Source: Bacteroidota bacterium (GTDB lineage: Bacteria; Bacteroidota; Bacteroidia; JAADEI01). From it: a stretch of 14,908 nt of DNA. The notes under the pieces are model-generated. The model searched no databases. It was given only the letters and a program-made list of their open reading frames with translations, and was not told the origin of the DNA. The first letter of the stretch is position 1. Every line of letters starts with the position of its first letter. Positions 7,187 to 14,306 of this stretch are shown here, one piece after another. The stretch spans positions 1-14,908 of the forward strand of contig JAJRPU010000227.1 in the NCBI GenBank assembly GCA_024280615.1. Direction: 5' to 3'. Made by a program: the position numbers and the translations under genes.

Positions 7187-8866
7187 CTATCGCAACACTT
7201 TCATAGTTACAACTCCCTGCTTGTCAAATCTAATCAGCAGGTTGTATATGCCTCTTGGTAAAGCATCATAAGGGATTTCAACAGTGGTTCCACCATTGAC
7301 CATTATATCTGATTTGAACCATATCAAGCGACCCGTTGCATCATAAATAGTTATTTCAGCTATTGTCGGTTCTGAAGAGGTTAGTAGAACAGATAGGTTG
7401 CCGTCAAATTGATTATCCATTAAGGTGGCTGAAGCGAGGGCGTCCTGTCCACCAAGCATTGCTGTAGCAACATTGGAGTATCTTTGTGTGCCATCTGTAA
7501 GGGTTGCCTTAACCACATATTCATATAGAATACCCTTCTCTACATTAAAGTCTTCAAAAGTGTAGGTATAAGTTGATATAGTGCCGACAGCATTTTGTTT
7601 ATGAATTAGCTGTTTTCCTGTCATTCCATCGCTTCTGAACAATTCATAGTCAATGACGTCATCGGCTTCCATGGGGACTGTCCATTGCAGTTGAATGTGG
7701 TCCTTCTGGGGTGTAGCTTTAAGGAATATGAACTCCAACGGTAGGACAGGGTCTTGCACAAGCGTGAATGCCCAAGAGGCTCCCTGCCCACTGGTATTAG
7801 TAGCGTAATTAAACGGGTCATAACGCCCAATAAAAATTTGTGATATATAGGATAGAGTTGGTCCTGTGTTATTCACGTTGCATCCTACGCACGGACCCTG
7901 AAAGTCCTTGTATGTCCACGCAGGAGGCACATTAGTGTTAACGTCCGTGCTATCGGGGTTCCAGTGGGCAAAGCCTTTATAATACCCACCGTCGGTAAGG
8001 TCATTGTAAAATACTACGATGGAATCGTTTCGAGGCAATGCTTCTCCACCGGAATGAATGAGCCAGTAGAATACATTACTAACGGCAGTAATAGGGTCTT
8101 GATACCTCGTGGGGTCATATAAATCTGTAGCGGGAGGAGTGTTTACAAACCTAACGAAAATTGTATCTTGAAGTTGTCCTGATGGGATGGTTTTTGCTGT
8201 AAATAAGATGGGTCTAAACCGTTTGGTTAGCTGAGTGGTGTCTCCAACAGGGAAAAAGTAAGTCTGATTAGCTTGAACTGCTCGGGCGAAAAATCCTTTG
8301 TGTCTTAGGTCCCGTGTGGAATGATTGGCAACTATAATGCCTTCGTTTGTATTATCTGTAAAGTTGGGTATAGTGACTCCTGTTCTCAAAAGGGCTGAGG
8401 GAGATGGGTTGAGCAGGTAGGCAGTATGTGTGTCAACATATAGAATTTCATCAGTTAGGTCAAGGGAGTTCTGTATATACATATCAACGCCTCTGAGCCA
8501 TTTCTCATTAGTTCCCAAGCCTCCCAAAACGAGGTTATAAAATGTTGTTGGAAATGTTCCTGTTATTTCTTGGGGACCATCTGCTTCCATGTAAACAGTT
8601 CCGGTTCCCGTTAGCAGATTGGGGCTTGCATTGTTTGTCCAGTTCTCCTTCCCTACTGCTGGGTCAAGCCTTATAAAAATTTGTCCATCGTTTTGAATCA
8701 ATGCTGTATTATTGGTAGCATTTAAACCGCCATAGATATATACGTCTGCACCCGGTTGAATATATACGTCTCCACCAACCACATAAAATAAGTCTTGTGC
8801 CTTAAGGGAGGCAGATAGCATTGCAATGGCAATTGCTAAACCCTTAATTGCTTTACCCTTACACAT
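7187..8866 (-). CDS. Secreted T9SS cargo protein with fibronectin III-like domain
   Basis: A 559-residue exported protein. Residues 1-23 form a signal peptide (Lys3, Lys5 and Lys8 flanking a hydrophobic core, cleavage after LKA). The mature part begins with a strand-rich segment containing DVYIQPGADVYIYGG and a long domain of no recognised family. A CVGC pair lies near residue 323. Residues about 375-470 look like a fibronectin III-type domain (VIDYELFRSD, YEYVVKATL). The last 75 residues fit the T9SS type A sorting domain: strands in AEITIYDATGRLIW, then LPRGIYNLLIRF and a closing TMKVLR. The protein is thus expected on the cell surface or released. No catalytic motif was recognised. It is a single gene, divergent from the esterase, with its own -7 element. 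Confidence 0.88.
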   Translation of the reverse strand: MCKGKAIKGLAIAIAMLSASLKAQDLFYVVGGDVYIQPGADVYIYGGLNATNNTALIQNDGQIFIRLDPAVGKENWTNNASPNLLTGTGTVYMEADGPQEITGTFPTTFYNLVLGGLGTNEKWLRGVDMYIQNSLDLTDEILYVDTHTAYLLNPSPSALLRTGVTIPNFTDNTNEGIIVANHSTRDLRHKGFFARAVQANQTYFFPVGDTTQLTKRFRPILFTAKTIPSGQLQDTIFVRFVNTPPATDLYDPTRYQDPITAVSNVFYWLIHSGGEALPRNDSIVVFYNDLTDGGYYKGFAHWNPDSTDVNTNVPPAWTYKDFQGPCVGCNVNNTGPTLSYISQIFIGRYDPFNYATNTSGQGASWAFTLVQDPVLPLEFIFLKATPQKDHIQLQWTVPMEADDVIDYELFRSDGMTGKQLIHKQNAVGTISTYTYTFEDFNVEKGILYEYVVKATLTDGTQRYSNVATAMLGGQDALASATLMDNQFDGNLSVLLTSSEPTIAEITIYDATGRLIWFKSDIMVNGGTTVEIPYDALPRGIYNLLIRFDKQGVVTMKVLR

Positions 8867-8884
8867 GACTATCTTATTTTATTA

Positions 8885-8892
8885 CAAATATA
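8885..8892 (-). promoter_or_regulatory. Putative -7 element of the 559-residue T9SS cargo gene
   Basis: Minus-strand TATATTTG fits TAnnTTTG exactly and lies 18 bases before the ATG at 8866. About 17 bases upstream is ACTTTAAG (plus-strand positions near 8902-8910), a candidate -33 element. That segment is a near-palindrome and could serve the divergent esterase promoter as well. Confidence 0.5.
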
Positions 8893-8923
8893 CGAAAGAA
8901 AACTTAAAGTGGATACATGTTTG

Positions 8924-8931
8924 TAATTTTG
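8924..8931 (+). promoter_or_regulatory. Putative -7 element of the esterase gene
   Basis: TAATTTTG fits TAnnTTTG exactly and lies 16 bases before the ATG at 8948, predicting a leader of about ten bases. ACTTAAAG at 8902-8909 lies about 14 to 21 bases upstream. No Shine-Dalgarno sequence fits in the remaining spacer AAATCAG, which is normal for this phylum. Confidence 0.52.
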
Positions 8932-8947
8932 TAAAAAAACAAATCAG

Positions 8948-10072
8948 ATGAAACCCTTGATGATGCTTGCATTTTGCTTGTTTGTCTTCGTTAATGCCTT
9001 CTCTCAACAAACAGAAGTTGACTCAATTTATGTTGACACTTTCTGGAGAAAATTTATTATATTCACACCACAAACTTATTACACTGATTCCAACAAGATT
9101 TTTCCGGTTATTATCAATATGCACGGCTACACCTCAGATGCTTTACAGCAAATGCTATATACCAACATGAATGCTTTTGCAGATACAGCAGGTTTTATTG
9201 TAGTATATCCCTATGGAACTAAAGATACCTTAGGTTACAGATATTGGAATGCTGGGTTTTCGTCTATCGGTGCTAATGATGTGTTTTTTCTTGATTCTCT
9301 TATTAAGCATTTGATCGCTACGAAAAGGATTGACCCAGAGGGAGTCTTTTTTTGTGGCTTGAGTAATGGTGGAATAATGTCTTATTATATGGCTTGCTTT
9401 AGTGAAAGTAAAATTAGAGGTATTGGTTCAGTTGCTGGTTCTCCATTGACTAGTTGGTTTCCTTGCTTAGCAAAGCCAGTTCCAGTTATCCATTTTCATG
9501 GAACGGCAGATAGCACAGTTCCATATAACGGTGGCTATATCCCACAACTTCAAGACTCTTTTATTACAGTTAGAAAGTTAATAAATTTCTGGAAAGAAAC
9601 AAATTATTGCGTTAATGAGCCTGACTCCCTATTTATTGATAGGGACCTAACAGATGGAACACAAGTCGTTCACTATAAATGGAAGCATAAAACAGGTAAT
9701 TACTATCCTTTAGAATTATTTAAAGTTATAAATGGTGGACACACATGGCCAGGGGCAACTTTCACTTATGATGTTACAACTCGGGATATTCACGCAAGTG
9801 CTGAAATAATTAGGTTCTTTAAATATATATATACCAAAAACGTATATGTTACGGGAATTTTTTACCCTCAGAAAGACCAGGCTACTTACCAACTGGTGCA
9901 AAGACTACACACAAATACATATATAGCATTTTCATCGGTTGATATCTACAATATAGATGGAAAATTTTTAACAAGCGTTACAAAGGGACAGATATTTACA
10001 TTGCCTAAAGGGGTTTTTGTAATAAGCCCTGAAGAAATAGAGACTAAACCTTCAATTTTAATAGCATACTAA
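8948..10072 (+). CDS. Secreted alpha/beta-hydrolase, PHB depolymerase/LpqC-like esterase
   Basis: An exported esterase of 374 residues from the group containing poly(3-hydroxybutyrate) depolymerases, LpqC and feruloyl esterases. Residues 1-20 form a signal peptide ending AFSQ. The oxyanion-region strand is IINMHGYTSD (55-64). Nucleophile Ser139 sits in GLSNGG, Asp188 in HGTADSTVP, and His265 in NGGHTWPG, which together make a full catalytic triad in the family order. The natural substrate cannot be read from sequence; polyesters, feruloyl esters and acetylated sugars are all possible. After residue 300 comes a tail with VDIYNIDGKFLTS and LPKGVFVIS. It resembles a worn T9SS type A sorting domain but lacks the usual closing basic strand. 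By eye the gene is more AT-rich than its neighbours. It is divergent from the 559-residue cargo gene. Confidence 0.88.
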   Translation: MKPLMMLAFCLFVFVNAFSQQTEVDSIYVDTFWRKFIIFTPQTYYTDSNKIFPVIINMHGYTSDALQQMLYTNMNAFADTAGFIVVYPYGTKDTLGYRYWNAGFSSIGANDVFFLDSLIKHLIATKRIDPEGVFFCGLSNGGIMSYYMACFSESKIRGIGSVAGSPLTSWFPCLAKPVPVIHFHGTADSTVPYNGGYIPQLQDSFITVRKLINFWKETNYCVNEPDSLFIDRDLTDGTQVVHYKWKHKTGNYYPLELFKVINGGHTWPGATFTYDVTTRDIHASAEIIRFFKYIYTKNVYVTGIFYPQKDQATYQLVQRLHTNTYIAFSSVDIYNIDGKFLTSVTKGQIFTLPKGVFVISPEEIETKPSILIAY

Positions 10073-10193
10073 GAAGGATAAACAATAAAACATACTGTAA
10101 TACAGCATATTATCATATGTGAGCACTTTATGGTTTTGTCGTGCAACCTTTCGTTCCAAACTTGCATCGTATACATATGAAAATTTTGCTGTC
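10073..10193 (+). other. Leader region of the SprB-repeat gene with a six-codon ORF
   Basis: No gene. A reading frame open from a GTG at 10119 runs into the next gene, but it would place 25 extra residues before a good signal peptide and is best treated as untranslated. A mini-ORF ATG at 10177 encodes MKILLS and ends in TGA at 10195-10197, overlapping the proposed start ATG (ATGA). A small inverted repeat CTGT...ACAG occurs near 10094-10104. No exact TAnnTTTG is present; AAATTTTG at 10182-10189 differs in one position. Confidence 0.4.
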
Positions 10194-13100
10194 ATGAGGT
10201 GGAGAAAATTTATTAGTGCGGCTGGGTTGATTTTGGGCATCACTGTGGGCTCTGCAATGGCTCAGAATTCATTCCTTCACATGTTACAAGACGATAACGC
10301 AAACCAATACCTCTACCAATTTAGGGTCAATGCAAATGGAGAGCCATTGCTCGTGTTCCTACACGATGTTCCTGGAACCAATGATACGATAGTGGCTGCG
10401 ATGCCTGACCTACCAAATGATACACTGCTGTGGACCAGTGCCATAGTAAATTACAACGGCACATCAACTTCCTTCCTGAAAGCCTATCCCTTTGGTTTCC
10501 TTTTTGGCACTGCTGGTTTCGATTCAGCATTTATTTATCACATTGCAAACAATAACAATACACCATTCTCCTTAGGTGTTTTAAATATAGGTTTACCCTC
10601 GGGGTTTAATTTTGATCTTTTGACAGGCTCCTCCTTCAATTTAGATGTAGATTCAACTCTTAGTTATATTTTGTTTGTTGCCGCGGTGAATGATAACTTT
10701 GGCGCTTCGTATACATATCTTGCTACGTATAACATATCTAATGGCTCGTTGATTGCCGATACTATGATTAGGAATACTACAAGTGGAAATATGTCTGTTG
10801 AAGACGTTCTAAATGTCGGCACAAATACATTCCTATTCACTGGTGTCTTTAACGACTGGAATAATATGGCGTGGGAAACATACATAGCTCGCGTTACATT
10901 TGACCCTCTTAGCAATACGTTTATCATAAATCCAGCTAATGATATAATTACGTTTGATTATACAATATCTCCTTTTAAACTATATAGGGCAAATATCCCA
11001 GGGGTAGGTACTCAATATTTCTTTATTGCAGATTCCGTTGGTGCGACGATGATATTACCAATTAATTTAGGTGTGCAAATTTCTCTTGGTCAGGGCGTTA
11101 AGTTGTATCGCACGGGTGAAACAATGCAACTCAATAGCGATATTATATTCCTTCATGCAGACACAGCAATTATAGGAGGTAGTAGAATATATACAACTGG
11201 AGGCAATACGGAATATGACGTTGCCGTAGTATGGTTTAATCCAAACACAGGACAAGTGCATTTTGCTGCCAACTACGACCATACGCAATTTGATTATTTC
11301 TATGGAGTATATGAGTATAACAACTCATTGATTACGGCAATGAGGCACTTAGATGGCAACAATGATTATGACATCATGCTCTTTTCAATCCACAAGAGGC
11401 TCAGCACAGTTGAATTCTGTCAAATTGAAGTAACGAGAACTAATCTATTAGTAAGTGGTTCTCAAGCCTCCGTGCAACTGAATAGCTCGCCAGTTTACGG
11501 TTCGTTGTTCCAAGGGACTAACCAATCTGGCGGAGCCTCTCCATCGCCAGTTAACTTACAGCCATTTTCAATAGACTACGTTGACGGTACTTATGATATA
11601 ACCTTTAACATATCAGTAACTGAACCAACTACGTGTGTTTCAACAGACGGTTCCATAACCTTTTCTGCAACGGGAAGTCCGATAGGTAACTACGTTTATT
11701 ATGACAGCACCTACAACATTATAACAAGCCCGTTGCAAAACCTCTCAGCAGGGATTTATACGATTATAGTAAGAGATGGTAATAACTGCCAGGTGGATAC
11801 CCAGATTGTATTGAATGCACAAAATGGACCTGACACCATATCCACTTCTATACAACCAGCCTCTTGCTATGGTTCATTGGACGGTTCCATATCAGTGGTT
11901 GTGAACAATTGCACTAACTGCAGCTATCAGTGGACCGATGCAAACAATAATGTGGTAGGGCAGGGCAGTGGTGTAGCTGCCGGCGACACCTTGACTATAA
12001 GCAACTTGCCTGCCGGAACATATACATTAACACTGAGTGAAGCTTCTTGCACCTTCATTGCCACTTTCACAGTGGGGCAACCTCAACAATTGAACGCTAC
12101 TATAAGCACTCAGGACGCCTCCTCATGCACGGTTAACGATGGTTCAGCTCAAATCGTTTCCATTACAGGAGGCACCTCACCTTACACCATCAACTGGTAT
12201 GACGTGGCTAATAATAACATAGGCTCAGGAAACTTGGTGTCCAACTTGGCACCGGGAACATATATGGTTGTAATAACTGATGCTAACGGATGCACTTTTA
12301 CTGACTCATTTGTTATATCCGCTCCCAACATACCTTCAATAACCGCAGTCAATATACAGGATGCATTGTGCAATGGTGATGCCTCAGGTTCAATAGACGT
12401 AACTGTTAATTGTCCTTCTGGTAACTGCTCCTTCCAATGGAGTGGTCCAGGGGGCTTCTCTGCAAGCACAGAAGACATTTCAAACATAGGAGCTGGTGTC
12501 TATACACTAACTATTACCGACAACACTTCAGGATGCACATATACCGACTCCTTTATAGTTACTGAGCCTTCAGCCTTAGTCATCCAAGACAGCATTATGA
12601 ATGTTTCGTGCTATGGAGGTTCTGATGGTTCAATAGACATAACAGTATATGGAGGTACTCCACAATATCAATATGCGTGGACCGGTCCGAATAACTTTTC
12701 AAGCAATAATGAGGACATTCAAGGGCTGGTCGCTGGGACATATGTTGTAACTGTTACTGACGCGAATGGATGCACGTATACCGATTCATTCACTGTTACT
12801 GAGCCTCCTCAATTAACAGTATCTATATCTCAGAGTGGGAATACTCTAACTGCTAATGCTTCAGGTGGCACACCCCCATATTCTTTCTCATGGAACACAG
12901 GAGACACAAGTTCTTCTATGACTGTCTCAAGTTCTGGCACATATATAGTTACAGTTACAGATGCTAATGGTTGTTCAGCCCAAGACACCATCATTATAAC
13001 TTCTTCAGAAGTTCCAACAACCAATGCTCAATGCCTATTGGCTCAATCACGAAATTCGTTGAATATTACCTGCTATGAACCCATATTAAATATTGCAATT

Positions 13101-13238
13101 TTTGATATGACAGGCAAACAGGTCATGTATAGAAAAGCCAAATCTCAAACCACTTCCTTACATCTACAACCAGGAATCTATGTAATTCAAATTACTACAA
13201 CAAAATCAATAGATATAAAGAAGGTACACATACAGTAA
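10194..13238 (+). CDS. Large secreted protein with six SprB-like repeats and T9SS tail
   Basis: A surface or secreted protein of 1014 residues. I start it at the ATG at 10194 rather than the upstream GTG at 10119 because MRWRKFISAAGLILGITVG, ending in SAMA before Q, is a classic signal peptide. Residues about 25-470 are rich in short strands, Tyr/Phe and Asn, and look like a beta-propeller, with no named family. Six repeats of about 80 residues begin near residues 476, 548, 633, 713, 794 and 874. They share SC(Y/T)G..DGSI, GG(T)..Y.., (L/I)..G.Y...(V/I)TD.NGC and ..(F/I)..V.EP, the pattern of SprB repeats in the gliding adhesin of flavobacteria. Residues 946-1014 are a short T9SS type A tail (IAIFDMTGKQV, LQPGIYVIQI, KKVHIQ). 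It is far smaller than SprB itself, so adhesion is an inference, not gliding. Confidence 0.88.
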   Translation: MRWRKFISAAGLILGITVGSAMAQNSFLHMLQDDNANQYLYQFRVNANGEPLLVFLHDVPGTNDTIVAAMPDLPNDTLLWTSAIVNYNGTSTSFLKAYPFGFLFGTAGFDSAFIYHIANNNNTPFSLGVLNIGLPSGFNFDLLTGSSFNLDVDSTLSYILFVAAVNDNFGASYTYLATYNISNGSLIADTMIRNTTSGNMSVEDVLNVGTNTFLFTGVFNDWNNMAWETYIARVTFDPLSNTFIINPANDIITFDYTISPFKLYRANIPGVGTQYFFIADSVGATMILPINLGVQISLGQGVKLYRTGETMQLNSDIIFLHADTAIIGGSRIYTTGGNTEYDVAVVWFNPNTGQVHFAANYDHTQFDYFYGVYEYNNSLITAMRHLDGNNDYDIMLFSIHKRLSTVEFCQIEVTRTNLLVSGSQASVQLNSSPVYGSLFQGTNQSGGASPSPVNLQPFSIDYVDGTYDITFNISVTEPTTCVSTDGSITFSATGSPIGNYVYYDSTYNIITSPLQNLSAGIYTIIVRDGNNCQVDTQIVLNAQNGPDTISTSIQPASCYGSLDGSISVVVNNCTNCSYQWTDANNNVVGQGSGVAAGDTLTISNLPAGTYTLTLSEASCTFIATFTVGQPQQLNATISTQDASSCTVNDGSAQIVSITGGTSPYTINWYDVANNNIGSGNLVSNLAPGTYMVVITDANGCTFTDSFVISAPNIPSITAVNIQDALCNGDASGSIDVTVNCPSGNCSFQWSGPGGFSASTEDISNIGAGVYTLTITDNTSGCTYTDSFIVTEPSALVIQDSIMNVSCYGGSDGSIDITVYGGTPQYQYAWTGPNNFSSNNEDIQGLVAGTYVVTVTDANGCTYTDSFTVTEPPQLTVSISQSGNTLTANASGGTPPYSFSWNTGDTSSSMTVSSSGTYIVTVTDANGCSAQDTIIITSSEVPTTNAQCLLAQSRNSLNITCYEPILNIAIFDMTGKQVMYRKAKSQTTSLHLQPGIYVIQITTTKSIDIKKVHIQ
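11617..13010 (+). repeat. Six tandem SprB-type coding repeats
   Basis: Diverged tandem repeats of roughly 200 to 252 bases starting near 11617, 11838, 12090, 12333, 12576 and 12813. Each encodes one immunoglobulin-like beta module. The best conserved stretch encodes VTDANGC(T)(F/Y)TDSF, near 12270, 12520 and 12755, and a final copy near 12955 lacks the last part. Repeats four and five are the most alike; the first and second are the most diverged, and the last is shortened. Confidence 0.85.
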
Positions 13239-13269
13239 AATTTGGTTCAGGCTTCTAACTTTTCTTTAG

Positions 13270-13324
13270 GGGTGGGTGTAGCCTTTCCTTACCGAAGGGT
13301 GAAGCCCACCCTTTTTCTTTTTTT
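13270..13324 (+). terminator. Rho-independent terminator after the SprB-repeat gene
   Basis: GGGTGGG at 13270-13276 pairs with CCCACCC at 13305-13311. Inside, CCTTTC (13282-13287) pairs with GAAGGG (13294-13299) with one wobble, making an interrupted two-storey stem. A T-rich tract (13312-13324, one C) follows. It lies 31 bases after the stop of the SprB-repeat gene and separates it from the fibre genes. GGGTG at 13297-13301 can also pair with CACCC at 13307-13311, so two exclusive folds exist. Confidence 0.85.
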
Positions 13325-13375
13325 GAAACCAATACAGCCAGGGGGACGTAAAAAATAACAGAGAGTAAATAAACC

Positions 13376-13387
13376 AGCGATGAGGCA
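13376..13387 (+). repeat. Start-codon junction repeat, copy 1
   Basis: AGCGATGAGGCA spans the start codon of the first fibre gene; an identical copy at 14286-14297 spans the start of the second, 910 bases away. In copy 2 the same bases also encode the last residues of the first gene, so the junction looks like a duplication boundary. Confidence 0.7.
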
Positions 13388-14306
13388 AGTAATTATAACT
13401 TTATACCTCGGTAGCTTAACTACTCTTGGGTATACACAAAATGTAGGTATAGGACAGCCTGCTCCGGGAAGTAAATTGTCAGTATCTGGAAATATGTCCA
13501 TAGGACAAACTTTTTCCACACTTCCAGCTCTAACGAATGGCTTAATAGTTGAGGGAAATACAGGCATAGGAACCCCTACACCAGTATATAAACTGGATGT
13601 GTATGCTCAATTGGATTGGGGCGGACTGAGAGTGCGAGGACCACAAAACACACAGGCTCTTATTGAAGCCCCCAGCAATGAATCCGCATATCTTTGTTGG
13701 GTTCAAAATGGCTTGAAAAGGTTTTGTATGAAATTGGACCCATCTGGAAACTACCTTAGAATAGAACGTTATGACAATGCCGGTGTACTCATGAGCGACT
13801 CTGCTCTTGTCATTCGGCGCAGCGATGGAGCAGTAGGCCTGGGAATAACACCATCAACTTATAAGCTTGAATTGCCCAATGTGGCAGGACCAGGAGGACA
13901 AGCGATAGCAAACCAATGGCTTGTCTACTCAGATAGCACCCTGAAGACAAATATAGCCCCACTGGACTCCCAATGGGCATTACAAACAATCTTAAAATTG
14001 CAACCCGTACACTACATTCACCATTCTTCTTATTTCTCAGGAAATAAACTCATCGTGGATACTACCTCTGGAGAGCCAAGATATGGCTTTATTGCTCAGG
14101 AAGTGGCTCAACACGTCCCCACTGCTGTTAAAAAGTCTCCTAATACTGGCATTTATGCAGTTGATTACACTCAACTGTTAACTGTGTATGTAGCCGCTTT
14201 ACAAGCACAACAACAATACATTGATTCCCTTGAAAAACAAATTCAAAAACTGTCATTACTATTGGAACAGTTAAAAAATAGATATAGCGATGAGGCAGAC
14301 AATTAA
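13380..14306 (+). CDS. Secreted fibre-like protein with S74 intramolecular chaperone domain
   Basis: An exported protein of 308 residues. Residues 1-20 are a signal peptide (cleavage after GYTQ). Residues 21-75 contain two fibre repeats of the form N/TGIG....P..KL.V, as in trimeric phage tail-spike and Bacteroidota fibre proteins. The middle (about 76-155) has no recognised family. Residues 182-275 form a peptidase S74/endosialidase chaperone domain: VYSDSTLKTNI with Ser184 and Lys189 five residues apart, as in the known Ser-Lys dyad, then GFIAQEVAQHVP (236-247) and VDYTQLL. A coiled coil (about 271-301) ends the protein. The domain folds the trimer and then normally cuts itself off at the serine. 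No T9SS tail is present. The end overlaps the next, paralogous gene by 17 bases. Confidence 0.88.
   Translation: MRQVIITLYLGSLTTLGYTQNVGIGQPAPGSKLSVSGNMSIGQTFSTLPALTNGLIVEGNTGIGTPTPVYKLDVYAQLDWGGLRVRGPQNTQALIEAPSNESAYLCWVQNGLKRFCMKLDPSGNYLRIERYDNAGVLMSDSALVIRRSDGAVGLGITPSTYKLELPNVAGPGGQAIANQWLVYSDSTLKTNIAPLDSQWALQTILKLQPVHYIHHSSYFSGNKLIVDTTSGEPRYGFIAQEVAQHVPTAVKKSPNTGIYAVDYTQLLTVYVAALQAQQQYIDSLEKQIQKLSLLLEQLKNRYSDEADN
14286..14297 (+). repeat. Start-codon junction repeat, copy 2
   Basis: Identical to 13376-13387. It encodes part of the C-terminal tail of the first fibre protein in one frame and the start of the second in another frame. Confidence 0.7.

Noticed and set aside
10119..10193. GTG start that would extend the SprB-repeat protein by 25 residues
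   Set aside because: It would put polar residues in front of a complete signal peptide that begins at the ATG at 10194.
11617..13010. Repetitive DNA considered as CRISPR or satellite
   Set aside because: The repeats are diverged, in frame, about 240 bases long, and encode beta-sandwich modules; no constant repeats with unique spacers.
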